From Terriglobales bacterium (GTDB lineage Bacteria; Acidobacteriota; Terriglobia; Terriglobales; Acidobacteriaceae), in contig JAICWP010000002.1 in assembly GCA_025934735.1 (NCBI GenBank), positions 62,001 to 126,000 of the forward strand: a DNA stretch of 64,000 bases, in the 5' to 3' direction. Positions 15,975 through 24,094 of the stretch are shown piece after piece; within the stretch, counting starts at the first letter, position 1; every line of letters begins with the position of its first letter. The position numbers and the translations under genes were made by a program. A model generated the notes under the pieces. The model ran no database searches. It was not told the origin of the DNA and saw only the letters and a program-made list of their open reading frames with translations.

Positions 15975-18635
15975 ATGACAAAAGAACTATTTGTCTCTAC
16001 TACCCCGCATGAAACCAAGGTGGGGATCGTAGAGGACGACCAGCTCGCCGAAGTTTATTTCGAGCGCGAAAACGAATACACCCTCGCCGGTTCCATCTAC
16101 AAAGGACGGGTCACCCGCGTGCTTCCCGGCATGCAGTCGGCTTTTGTGGACATCGGTTTGGAACGGGACGCGTTTCTTTACGTCTCCGATTTTTTCGAAC
16201 TACAGGACGAAGAAGGGGAAATCCAGGAAATCACGGTTCCGCGACAGCAGTTTGAGGCGCCGTCAGCGGGCGAAGCGCCGGCATTGGCCGAAGGGCCGCT
16301 GGAGCCGCTGCCAGGTCCAGAAGAGCAGCCGGAAATGGTGGCAGAAGCTCCTTCGGAGCAGCCCCACGCCGCCCCCGCTCGGGAAGAAGAGCAGGGTGGC
16401 GGAGGCTGGCGCAATCGCCGCCGCCGCAGGGGACGCCGCGGCCGCGGCCTGCCCGAGTCCAAGTTTACCCGTGGGGAAGAACCGCAGGCCTCTGCTCCGG
16501 CGGAGCCGGTGCGTGAAAGCCGCGAACCGCGGGACAATCGCGAACCCCGCGTAAGCCGCGAACCGCGCGTAAGCCGGGAGCCCGTCTACGAGCCCATCCT
16601 CTTGCCGGGCGAGTCCATCTCCAAATACCAGAACCGGGCGCGTCCGGCACAGGCGGAAGCGGAATCGCCGCGCCACGCAGTGGAGACTGCTTCCCGCTAT
16701 GAGAGCGGGAGCACGGTGGAGGAGCACCCGAGGGAGGAAGCGGAGCATCACGAGAAATCAGAGGGGAGCGCGGAACAGCGCTACGAGCAGATGAACGTGG
16801 CCGCGGTATTCGGGGGTGAGGCGGCGGAGCGCGAAGCGCGCCCGGCCGAACTGGAGCCGCACCACGAGGCGGAATTGCACACACTCGAAGAGGAGCGGCA
16901 TGCCGAGCAACCGCCGCAGTTCTTCGAGCGCCATGAGCCCGCCGCCCAGGCATCCAGCCATACGATGGAAGAGGAGGAAATTGAAGACGAGGAGAGCGAT
17001 ATGCCCTCCTTTGCGGAAGAACTTGAAGAAGTCGATTTCGAGGAACTGGAAGAGGAAACCCAGGAAGCCGGCGACGTGCACGAGCCCGAGCCCGAGCACA
17101 ACCATATTGGCAATGGAGTGGAATTGACCGAGGCGGTGGAAGAAGCGGACGCGGAGCGGGCCGCCTACGCCGAGGAATTTGCCGAAGAAGGCGGCGAGGG
17201 TCAGGCCGACGTGGAGCACGAGGAGAGCGGCCAAAACGAGGAGAACGGGCAACAGGAACTGTTGGGCGAGCAGCAGCCCCACAACGGGGAACTTGAAGCG
17301 CGCGCGGAAGTGCGGGCGCCTTCCGGAACCGCTGGCTATCAGCAGCGTGCCCAGCGCCCCGGCTGGGGCGAACGCCGGGGCGGCCGCCGCATGGGGGGCC
17401 GCCGTTTCCGCCGGCGCGAGCCGCAGCGCGCCCTGCCTGCCATTACCGATCTGCTCAAAGAAGGCCAGGAAATCCTGGTGCAGATTGCCAAGGAGCCCAT
17501 CGGCAAGAAGGGCGCGCGCATTACCAGCCACATCGCCCTGCCCGGGCGCTTCCTGGTTTACATGCCGACGGTTAACCACATCGGGGTTTCGCGCAAGATC
17601 GCTTCCGAAGAAGAGCGGCAGCGGCTGAAGCGGCTGGTGCTCAGCGAGCGGGATAATGGCCACGGCGGCTTCATCGTGCGCACCGCCGCCGCAGCCGCCG
17701 ATGAAAATGAGCTGCGGGCGGATATCCGCTTCCTCAAGAACCTGTGGAATGAAATCAAGCACCGGGCGGAGAGCGGCAAGTCTCCCGCGCTCATCTACCA
17801 CGACCTCAATCTGGTGGAACGCATTCTGCGCGACCAGGTGACGCAGGACTTCTCCCAGATCTGGGTGGATAACGAGCAGGAGTACGAGCGCATCGTGCGC
17901 TTCGTGGGCCGCTTCCAGCCGGCGCTGGCCAAGCGGGTGAAGCTTTATACCAAGAGCACGCCCATATTCGAGCAATTCGGGCTGCAGGACGAAATCAATA
18001 AGGCGCTCAAGTCGAAGGTCTGGCTGAAGAGCGGCGGCTACATCGTGATCAACCAGACGGAAGCGCTGGTGGCCATTGACATCAATACCGGCAAGTACGT
18101 GGGTAAGACCACTCGCCTGGAAGACACCATCGTCAAGACCAACGTGGACGCCATCAAGGAGATCGTGCGCCAGATTCGGCTGCGCGACCTGGGCGGCATC
18201 ATTGTGATTGACTTCATTGATATGGATGAGCGCCGCAACCGGCAGAAGGTGATGCAGGCGCTGGAGGAGGCGCTGCGCTCCGACCGCGCTCCCTCCAAGG
18301 TGCTGCAGTTCAATGATTTCGGGCTGGTGGCGATCACCCGCAAGCGAGTGAAGCAGTCCATGGAGCGCACCCTGGGTTCGTCTTGTCCGTATTGCACCGG
18401 CACTGGTTTTGTGAAGTCGGTCACTACGGTGTGCAACGAGATTTACACCGAGATGCGCAAGATCGCCAAGCAACTGGAGCGGCCGGACGTGATGCTGCGG
18501 GTAAACCCCGAGGTGGGCAAGGCGCTGAAGGCCAACAATGGGCGCTGGCTGACCGAATTGGAAGAACTGAGCGGGCGCAGCGTGATCGTGAAGACCGATC
18601 CCGCGCTGCACCAGGAGCAGTTCGACATAGACTAG
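15975..18635 (+). CDS. rng: RNase E/G family endoribonuclease with a long disordered insertion
   Basis: 886 aa from the ATG at 15975, chosen because GGAG stands 5 nt upstream; the frame is open 15 codons further to a GTG at 15930, without support. The first half of an S1 RNA-binding domain (to about residue 75, GRVTRVLPGMQSAFVDIG) is followed by about 409 residues (77-485) of Glu-, Arg- and Pro-rich low complexity, with runs such as RNRRRRRGRRGRG. Then come the rest of S1 (GKKGARITSHIALPGR) and the catalytic core: Asp702 (VAIDINTGKYVG), Asp746 (VIDFIDMDE) and the Zn-link Cys804/Cys807 (SCPYCTGTG). It processes rRNA and decays mRNA. Whether it is functionally E or G is open; the symbol is approximate. 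Confidence 0.93.
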   Translation: MTKELFVSTTPHETKVGIVEDDQLAEVYFERENEYTLAGSIYKGRVTRVLPGMQSAFVDIGLERDAFLYVSDFFELQDEEGEIQEITVPRQQFEAPSAGEAPALAEGPLEPLPGPEEQPEMVAEAPSEQPHAAPAREEEQGGGGWRNRRRRRGRRGRGLPESKFTRGEEPQASAPAEPVRESREPRDNREPRVSREPRVSREPVYEPILLPGESISKYQNRARPAQAEAESPRHAVETASRYESGSTVEEHPREEAEHHEKSEGSAEQRYEQMNVAAVFGGEAAEREARPAELEPHHEAELHTLEEERHAEQPPQFFERHEPAAQASSHTMEEEEIEDEESDMPSFAEELEEVDFEELEEETQEAGDVHEPEPEHNHIGNGVELTEAVEEADAERAAYAEEFAEEGGEGQADVEHEESGQNEENGQQELLGEQQPHNGELEARAEVRAPSGTAGYQQRAQRPGWGERRGGRRMGGRRFRRREPQRALPAITDLLKEGQEILVQIAKEPIGKKGARITSHIALPGRFLVYMPTVNHIGVSRKIASEEERQRLKRLVLSERDNGHGGFIVRTAAAAADENELRADIRFLKNLWNEIKHRAESGKSPALIYHDLNLVERILRDQVTQDFSQIWVDNEQEYERIVRFVGRFQPALAKRVKLYTKSTPIFEQFGLQDEINKALKSKVWLKSGGYIVINQTEALVAIDINTGKYVGKTTRLEDTIVKTNVDAIKEIVRQIRLRDLGGIIVIDFIDMDERRNRQKVMQALEEALRSDRAPSKVLQFNDFGLVAITRKRVKQSMERTLGSSCPYCTGTGFVKSVTTVCNEIYTEMRKIAKQLERPDVMLRVNPEVGKALKANNGRWLTELEELSGRSVIVKTDPALHQEQFDID

Positions 18636-18659
18636 GACGATTCAGATCCCGGTGCTGGG

Positions 18660-18688
18660 AAGCCGCAACTTCGGTTGCGGCTTTTTTT
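18660..18688 (+). terminator. rho-independent terminator of rne (UUCG loop)
   Basis: AGCCGCAA (18661-18668) and TTGCGGCT (18675-18682) enclose C-TTCG-G, a stable tetraloop, followed by seven T. A 28-nt identical copy lies at 19391-19418. Confidence 0.92.
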
Positions 18689-18845
18689 GTTGGGCCGTTC
18701 TAAGGATCACCGGTTGGATTCACGGTCCAGGGCTTACCTGCATGTGCACTGGCGGAGGAGGAGTTGTCATCTTCACGTTCTGCCAACGCATCCAGTAAGG
18801 ATATAGACCTGTCCCCCTTAACCAGATTTGCATGGGAGGTGACGT

Positions 18846-19355
18846 ATGCCAGAGAAGGAGACGATTGAACGGGCTCGTGAAGACAAGCGGGAAGGCAAGG
18901 CCCCCAGCACGCAGGCGGGCGAATTTGTGCGGGAAGAGATGCACCATGTCCGCGAAGGCAAGCATGGCGCTCGCTCACCCCAGCAGGCGATCGCGATTGG
19001 ACTCTCGAAAGCGCGCCGCGCTGGAGTTAAGCTCGCGGCGCCGCGCAAAGGGAAAGCACGTGCCCGGACCCGGGCGCAGGCACAACGCGACTTGCGCAAG
19101 GGCAGAACGTCACGCCGCCGCAAGCCTTCGGCGCGGCGGTCGCGCGCGGTTTCGCGGGCTCTCAAACGGGAGGGCCGCCAATCAGCTTCGCGCAAGTCTC
19201 TAGCCAGGCAGGCGCGCCGCACGGCACAAGCCCGCGGACGCTCTTCGCGTCGGAGCGCGGCGCGGAAAGCAGTTCGCACCAAAGGCCGGACAGGGTTGAA
19301 GCTGGCTGCCCGCAAGGCGGCCAAGACCCGCCAGAGCCATCGCAAGGCAGCGTGA
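18846..19355 (+). CDS. DUF6496-type protein with a histone-H1-like basic tail
   Basis: 169 aa. A strong GGGAGGTGA (18834-18842) sets the ATG. The N-terminal part (about 15-60) has the DUF6496 pattern: GKAPSTQAGEFVREEM, HHVREGKHGARSPQQAI and AIGLSKARRAGVKL. From about residue 63 to the end it is almost only Arg, Lys, Ala, Ser, Gly and Gln (RRKPSARRSRAVSRA style), like histone H1 tails and bacterial nucleoid proteins. It probably binds DNA or RNA non-specifically; this is inferred from composition. It stands alone between two identical terminators. Confidence 0.8.
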   Translation: MPEKETIERAREDKREGKAPSTQAGEFVREEMHHVREGKHGARSPQQAIAIGLSKARRAGVKLAAPRKGKARARTRAQAQRDLRKGRTSRRRKPSARRSRAVSRALKREGRQSASRKSLARQARRTAQARGRSSRRSAARKAVRTKGRTGLKLAARKAAKTRQSHRKAA

Positions 19356-19390
19356 GCAGTTCCGGGTGAGACTGGCCGACAGATCCGTTC

Positions 19391-19418
19391 AAGCCGCAAC
19401 TTCGGTTGCGGCTTTTTT
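19391..19418 (+). terminator. rho-independent terminator, identical copy
   Basis: AGCCGCAA (19392-19399) and TTGCGGCT (19406-19413) with CTTCGG loop and six T. The 28 bases 19391-19418 equal 18660-18687. It closes the DUF6496 gene 36 nt after its stop. Confidence 0.92.
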
Positions 19419-19481
19419 ATGTTGCGAGAGCGGGCCACCTGTCATTGACGGCGTCTATGCGCGCTCCGCACAATAAGCCTT

Positions 19482-20393
19482 ATGTCGGCAGCGGCTGAAG
19501 AAGGCGCGGTGCTGATAACCGGCGCGAGTGGCCAGGTTGGGCGCGCAGTGTGTGTCTTGCTGCAAGCCGCAGGGGCTGACGTTTTGGCTGTTGATCTTGC
19601 AGCCGACGCCAAGGCGGGGGTTCTCGCATGCGATTTGCGTTCGCAGGAACAGGTCGCCCGCGTGTTTCAATGCCACTCAATTCGAGCCGTTATCCACTTG
19701 GCCGCCCTGTTGCCCAGTGCTTTCCTGGCCGATCCCGTGCGGGGCGCGGAAGTGAACCTGGTTGGTTCCTGCCACTTGCTGCGGGAAGCCGTCCACTATC
19801 GCGTAAGGCGATTCGTATTCGCTAGTTCCATGAGCGTGTATGGGTTGGCAGCTCGCGAGCGACCCCTCAATGAGGAGGATCCCGCAATTCCTGGTGATCC
19901 CTATGGAGCCTGCAAGCGAGCGGTGGAGACCGTTGGCGAGGCTTTGGCTCAGAAACGGGGCCTGGAGTTTGTAGCCCTGCGAATCGCTCGCGTGGTAGGT
20001 CCCGGCGCCAAGAACACCTCCTCTCCGTGGCGCGCGCAGATGTTTGAGCCCTCAAAGTGGAGCGCCATTGCTGTTCCTTTTCACCCGGGCGCCCTGTTGT
20101 CGCTAGTGCACGTGCAAGATGTTGCCCGCATGCTGTTGAGCTTGATCGAGGCGGCTGAGATCCGGCGACGCGTCTACAACACGCCTGCGGAGTTGTGGGA
20201 AGCGGGACAGCTGCAGAAAGCCATCCAGGAATTAACCGGCATCCGAGTGGAATTAGCAGCCCAGGGACGGGATCCCGGGCCGACCTCTGACGGCGGCCGA
20301 TTCACGGGGGATTTCGGAGTTCACACTCGCGGCCTGCGGGAGTATCTGGCGACTGCTGCAGAGGGCTTGCCAATATCCAAGAACGCAGGCTGA
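19482..20393 (+). CDS. NAD(P)-dependent epimerase/dehydratase (extended SDR)
   Basis: 303 aa. Rossmann nucleotide loop TGASGQVGRAV (about 14-24), DLRS for the adenine ring, HLAALLP (about 72-78), catalytic Ser-Ser-Met-Ser (FASSMSVYG, about 113-121) and the YGACK motif with active-site Tyr and Lys (about 145-149). It fits the extended SDR family acting on nucleotide sugars or similar substrates. The C-terminal part (VHVQDVARMLLSLIEA) is the typical substrate-domain helix. No sugar-pathway neighbours are present, so the substrate is not inferred. No good Shine-Dalgarno is visible before the ATG. Confidence 0.82.
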   Translation: MSAAAEEGAVLITGASGQVGRAVCVLLQAAGADVLAVDLAADAKAGVLACDLRSQEQVARVFQCHSIRAVIHLAALLPSAFLADPVRGAEVNLVGSCHLLREAVHYRVRRFVFASSMSVYGLAARERPLNEEDPAIPGDPYGACKRAVETVGEALAQKRGLEFVALRIARVVGPGAKNTSSPWRAQMFEPSKWSAIAVPFHPGALLSLVHVQDVARMLLSLIEAAEIRRRVYNTPAELWEAGQLQKAIQELTGIRVELAAQGRDPGPTSDGGRFTGDFGVHTRGLREYLATAAEGLPISKNAG

Positions 20394-20814
20394 GAATGTT
20401 CGTTGGGCACGTGGCACGTCTGTGCCAATGGCGCGCTTAGCGCTGTCCGTTTGCTGGATTGAGCATCGTCCCGAATGACAAACGCGGGCACACCGAGGGA
20501 CCAGCACCTCAGTAACCGTGATTTCGTGCTCAGTTGCGAACCCCAACCGTAAATACCACAAGATGGTGTATATAATAAAACTCCTAACCCTTCCTATAGC
20601 GGCTTTATTGCAAATTAAACTCGGGCGTTTTCCGGCGAAACCGGCAGTGCGACGGGCAAAACCCGAACAGTAACCTTGACACTTCTGGCGTACCGGTTGA
20701 AATAGACGCAGCAACACACAAACATCTCCCCCCAAAGTTCAAAAAGAGGGACGTTTCCTCTTGTCCGATTGGGCCGGCTTCGCCGGAGTGTAGGTGAAGC
20801 AGGAGGGCAATGCT
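20394..20814 (+). promoter_or_regulatory. pil operon promoter (-10 at 20571) and long structured leader
   Basis: A perfect TATAAT lies at 20571-20576; no clear -35 is seen. From a start near 20583 the leader would be about 230 nt. It contains hairpins CCGG/CCGG (20632-20635 and 20641-20644, loop CGAAA), CGGG/CCCG (20653-20656 and 20662-20665, loop CAAAA) and CCGGC/GCCGG (20774-20778 and 20782-20786). The CCCGA at 20662-20666 can instead pair with TCGGG at 20621-20625, with AAAA/TTTT extending it, so two folds compete. It does not match the GEMM (c-di-GMP) consensus. The 20394-20570 part shows nothing I recognise. Confidence 0.45.
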
Positions 20815-21069
20815 GTGGACGGTGACCAGAAAACCATGAGCGATGCCCCGGAAGTGATGAACATTCGCCAGGCTTCGCAGTACCTGGGAGTGAGCGCGGA
20901 CACGCTTTACAAGTACGTGTACGAAGAAAAAATTCCCGCTTTCAAGCTGGGGAACCGCTGGAAGTTCAAGAAAACCATCCTGGATTCCTGGATGGAGCGG
21001 AAAAGCACTCAGGGCGAAGGGCGGGGCCGGAAAAAACTCAAAGCGCGAGCGGCAGGAGCGCAACTGTAA
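20815..21069 (+). CDS. small excisionase-family (MerR-like) HTH DNA-binding protein
   Basis: 84 aa from the GTG at 20815, chosen because AGGAGGG (20801-20807) is 7 nt upstream; an in-frame GTG at 20794 lacks an RBS, and ATG 20836 is also possible. The core MNIRQASQYLGVSADTLYKYV ... IPAFKLGNRWKFKK is the helix-turn-helix_17/excisionase fold (wing in KLGNRWKF), followed by a basic tail. Such proteins stand alone in many bacteria as DNA-binding regulators. Here it is 11 nt ahead of pilM and so is the likely first gene of the pil operon and a candidate regulator of it. Confidence 0.82.
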   Translation: MDGDQKTMSDAPEVMNIRQASQYLGVSADTLYKYVYEEKIPAFKLGNRWKFKKTILDSWMERKSTQGEGRGRKKLKARAAGAQL

Positions 21070-21080
21070 AGGCGGGGAGC

Positions 21081-22127
21081 ATGTTTGGAAAACAATCCAT
21101 TGTCGGCCTGGATGTAGGCTCCAGCAGCATCAAGGCGGTGGAGTTGAAGCGCGGACGCAAGGGCATTGAAGTGGCCCACGTCGGCCTGGAACCGCTGCCC
21201 GCCGACATCGTGGTGGATTCCATGATCGTGGACAGCGGCACGGTCTCCAGCGCCATCTCCAAGCTGTTCACGGAAAATGAAATCAAATCGCGGGCGGTGG
21301 CCACCTCGGTGAGCGGCCACTCGGTGATCGTGAAGAAGATCCCCTTGCCCATGATGAGCGACCAGGAACTGGCGGAGACCATTCAGAAGGAAGCGGCCCA
21401 GGCTATTCCCTTCGACATCGCCGACGTCAGCATTGATTACCAGATCCTCTCCGAGGATCCTTCCAGCCCCACCATGGACGTGCTGCTGGTGGCGGTGAAA
21501 AAAGACAAGATTCTGAACTACACCAATGTGCTCTCCATGGCCGGCAAGTCGCCCGCCATCGTGGACATTGACGCTTTCGCGCTGCAGAACTGCTACGAGT
21601 ACAACTACGAGCCCGCGCCCAACTCCACCGTGGCCCTGCTCAACCTGGGCGCCAGCGTCATGAACATCAACATCGTGAAGGGCACGGCCCCGCTGTTTAC
21701 CCGCGATGTCAGCGTAGGCGGCCACCAGTACACCGATTCGCTGCAGAAGGAACTGGACCTCAGCTTCGACGACGCGGAAGCGCTGAAACTGGGCAGGAAG
21801 GTGGGCACGGTCAGCGAGGATGCCAAGCTGCCGGTGTTGCAGCAGGTAACCGAAATCATCGTGCTGGAGATCCAGAAGACGTTCGACTTCTTCCGCGCCA
21901 CCGCGGCGGGCGAGCACATCGAGAAAATCTACCTGGCCGGAGGCTCCTGCAAGGTGCCGGGCCTGATCGAGTCGCTGCGGCAGGAGTTTTCCCTGCCCGT
22001 GGAAGAGTTGAATCCGTTCCAGAAGGTCCTGCCGCCGGTGGGTCCGGGCCTGGAACTGGTGGAGCAAAATGCCGGGCAGCTGGCGGTAGCGGTAGGGCTG
22101 GCCCTGAGGAGTTTTGACGACCTATGA
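21081..22127 (+). CDS. pilM: type IV pilus assembly protein PilM
   Basis: 348 aa. Actin/FtsA-like cytoplasmic protein; the nucleotide-binding loops VGLDVGSSSIKAVEL (about 8-22), LNLGASVMNI and the late YLAGGSCKVPGL are all visible. PilM binds the cytoplasmic tail of PilN and links the PilB/PilT motors to the inner-membrane ring. Start ATG has GGGGAGC upstream. Its stop overlaps pilN by 4 nt (ATGA), indicating coupled translation. Confidence 0.95.
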   Translation: MFGKQSIVGLDVGSSSIKAVELKRGRKGIEVAHVGLEPLPADIVVDSMIVDSGTVSSAISKLFTENEIKSRAVATSVSGHSVIVKKIPLPMMSDQELAETIQKEAAQAIPFDIADVSIDYQILSEDPSSPTMDVLLVAVKKDKILNYTNVLSMAGKSPAIVDIDAFALQNCYEYNYEPAPNSTVALLNLGASVMNINIVKGTAPLFTRDVSVGGHQYTDSLQKELDLSFDDAEALKLGRKVGTVSEDAKLPVLQQVTEIIVLEIQKTFDFFRATAAGEHIEKIYLAGGSCKVPGLIESLRQEFSLPVEELNPFQKVLPPVGPGLELVEQNAGQLAVAVGLALRSFDDL

Positions 22128-22705
22128 TCCGCATCAACCTGCTGGGTGTTCCGAAGTCAAAAAGCAAGCGCGGTCCCAGCCTGGCGTCCATGCTTCCGGC
22201 CGCCGGGGTGAGCGTGGTGATGAAGCTGCTGCTGGTGTTCGCGGTGGCCGCAACCCTGAACTTCGGCTACTGGTACCACCTGAACGCCGAAAAGGCGCGC
22301 CTGGCCACGCAGCTGGCGCAGGCGGAGCGCAAGAACCGGGAGCTGTCCGAGGTCAAGGCCAAGTACCTGGAACGGGAAAAACAGATGCAGCAATACAAGC
22401 GCCGGGTGGACGTGATTGACGAGCTGCGCTCCAGCCAGTTCGGGCCAGTCACGCTGATGAGCACCCTGGGCGGCACGGTGGACAACACCGAGGCGGTGTG
22501 GCTGAGCCTGGTGAAGGATCAGGGCGCCAGCATTGACATCGAAGGCCGGGCCTTGAGCGAGACAGCGGTGGCCAACCTGATCACCAACCTGCAAAAGAGC
22601 GGCTATTTCAAAACCGTGGAAATGAAGGAAACCTACCAGGACGCTTCGACCAAGGAAATGCAGGCCTTCGTTTTCACCATTACTTGTGAGAAGCAGAAGA
22701 GTTAG
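22124..22705 (+). CDS. pilN: type IV pilus assembly protein PilN
   Basis: 193 aa. The N-terminal cytoplasmic motif MIRINLLG is the conserved PilM-binding segment; then one membrane helix (about 28-46), a coiled coil (KARLATQLAQAERKNREL) and a ferredoxin-like periplasmic domain. It makes the inner-membrane alignment complex with PilO. Overlaps pilM and precedes pilO by 12 nt. Confidence 0.93.
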   Translation: MIRINLLGVPKSKSKRGPSLASMLPAAGVSVVMKLLLVFAVAATLNFGYWYHLNAEKARLATQLAQAERKNRELSEVKAKYLEREKQMQQYKRRVDVIDELRSSQFGPVTLMSTLGGTVDNTEAVWLSLVKDQGASIDIEGRALSETAVANLITNLQKSGYFKTVEMKETYQDASTKEMQAFVFTITCEKQKS

Positions 22706-22717
22706 AGGGCGCGAACC

Positions 22718-23356
22718 ATGGCCAATTTGACTGATTTGCCGGAAGCAAAGCAGTGGGGAGTGATTGCCGGCATGGCATTGCTGCTCACCCTGGCGGCCTA
22801 CTTTGGCGTGTTTCGCAGCATGAGCACCGCCAACGAGGCTGATGCCCAGAAGCTGCAGACCAAGATGGCGGAAAACGCCGAACTGGAGCGCTACCGGCCC
22901 AAGCTGGTGCAGATTGAGCAGCAGATCGAGAACCTCAAGCTGCAGCTCGCCATCCAGGAGCGCATCGTGCCGGATGAAAAAGAAGCCGACAAGTTCATGC
23001 GCATGATGCAGGGCGAAGCGGAGAAATCGGGAATCGAGATTCGCCGCTACACCTCCATGCCCACCAGTACGCGCGAGTTCTACACCGAGGTGCCCTTCGA
23101 AATCGAGGTTGACGGCCCCTACTACTCGCTGCTGAACTTCTTCGACCGGGTCGCCCACCTGGAGCGGATTATCAACATTTCCGGTCTGGCCATGACCACC
23201 GTGGGCAAGCCCATGGACGCCAAGGCCAAACATACCTACCAGTACGCGCCGGGGGAGAGCGTGGTCGCCACCTGTGTAGCCACCACGTTTTTCAGCCATG
23301 CCCAGCAGGGGCCGGCCGGCAAGCCTGGTTTACGGACCGTGGCAGGGCGCCACTAG
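22718..23356 (+). CDS. pilO: type IV pilus assembly protein PilO
   Basis: 212 aa. Short cytoplasmic start, one membrane helix (GVIAGMALLLTLAAYFGVF), a coiled coil (QLKLQLAIQ-type heptads around 50-95) and a periplasmic domain with PFEIEVDGPYYSLLNFFDRV, characteristic of PilO. Pairs with PilN and contacts PilP. Ends 9 nt before pilP. Confidence 0.92.
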   Translation: MANLTDLPEAKQWGVIAGMALLLTLAAYFGVFRSMSTANEADAQKLQTKMAENAELERYRPKLVQIEQQIENLKLQLAIQERIVPDEKEADKFMRMMQGEAEKSGIEIRRYTSMPTSTREFYTEVPFEIEVDGPYYSLLNFFDRVAHLERIINISGLAMTTVGKPMDAKAKHTYQYAPGESVVATCVATTFFSHAQQGPAGKPGLRTVAGRH

Positions 23357-23365
23357 GGAGCGGAT

Positions 23366-23974
23366 ATGAAGCGAACGGCAATCATGGCGGTGGTTCTGCT
23401 GGCTGCGGCCACGGTGTGGGCGCAGCAACCGGGCATCATTCCCAACACCCGGGCCAAACTGCAAACCGCGCAAAAGACCTGGAATGCGCAGCAGAGCACG
23501 GTGGATGCGGCGCTTCCGGCAGCTGGGCCGCAGGCGGAAAGCAAGTCCGGATCCGAGGCCGGCGCGGCGCCGGATGCCAGCCAGCTTCTGCCCCATGACG
23601 CGGTGGGCACCGAGTCGGGCGAGCAGCGCATGTCCCAATCGGCCAAGCGCGATGCTTACAAGCGCGACCCCTTCATCAGCCCGGTGGTGAGCCGGATGAG
23701 CGGATCGGGTTCGGGCTGCAGCAGCGGCAAGCGCTGCCTGAGCGTGGATTCCATCAGCCTGCGCGGCATCGTCAAGTCGCAGGACGGCATGATCGCGGTG
23801 GTGGTAAATGCCGCCAACAAGGCTTATTTCCTGCGGGAGAATGACCCCATTTTCAATGGCTTCGTGGCCAGAATCACCGGTGATTCCATGGTGCTGCGGG
23901 AGTCGGTGCAGGATGTGCTGGGGCGCAAGACCACCCGCGACGTGGTGAAGAAGCTTTTTGTTCCGGTGGTATAA
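23366..23974 (+). CDS. pilP: type IV pilus assembly protein PilP
   Basis: 202 aa. Signal peptide (MKRTAIMAVVLLAAATVWA) without a lipobox cysteine at the expected place, an Ala/Gly-rich linker, then the PilP/HR domain from about 95: YKRDPFISPVV, LSVDSISLRGIVKS and AYFLRENDPIFNG. PilP connects PilN/PilO with the secretin PilQ. The absence of a clear lipobox suggests a periplasmic rather than lipid-anchored form, as in several non-proteobacterial systems. Confidence 0.88.
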   Translation: MKRTAIMAVVLLAAATVWAQQPGIIPNTRAKLQTAQKTWNAQQSTVDAALPAAGPQAESKSGSEAGAAPDASQLLPHDAVGTESGEQRMSQSAKRDAYKRDPFISPVVSRMSGSGSGCSSGKRCLSVDSISLRGIVKSQDGMIAVVVNAANKAYFLRENDPIFNGFVARITGDSMVLRESVQDVLGRKTTRDVVKKLFVPVV

Positions 23975-24094
23975 GCGCCGGGAAAACCGGGGCCGGAAAA
24001 CCGGTCCGGCAAAACGAATTGCACTGCACGCACCACCGGCAGAGCCGCCGTTAGCCAATGGCATGGCTCGGCCGGGGGCGTGAGGGAGAGGCAA

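Noticed and set aside
16758-18611. 617-residue open frame on the minus strand opposite rne
   Set aside because: It is a mirror of a GC-rich gene with strong codon bias; the plus frame has clear RNase E/G motifs, and the minus frame is Leu/His/Gln-rich without domains.
20571-20814. GEMM c-di-GMP riboswitch ahead of the pil operon
   Set aside because: The conserved GGGACGCAAAGCC-type core and tetraloop receptor are not found; only generic hairpins are present.
21009-22067. 352-residue minus-strand frame opposite pilM
   Set aside because: Antisense shadow; composition rich in His, Gln and Val and no motif.
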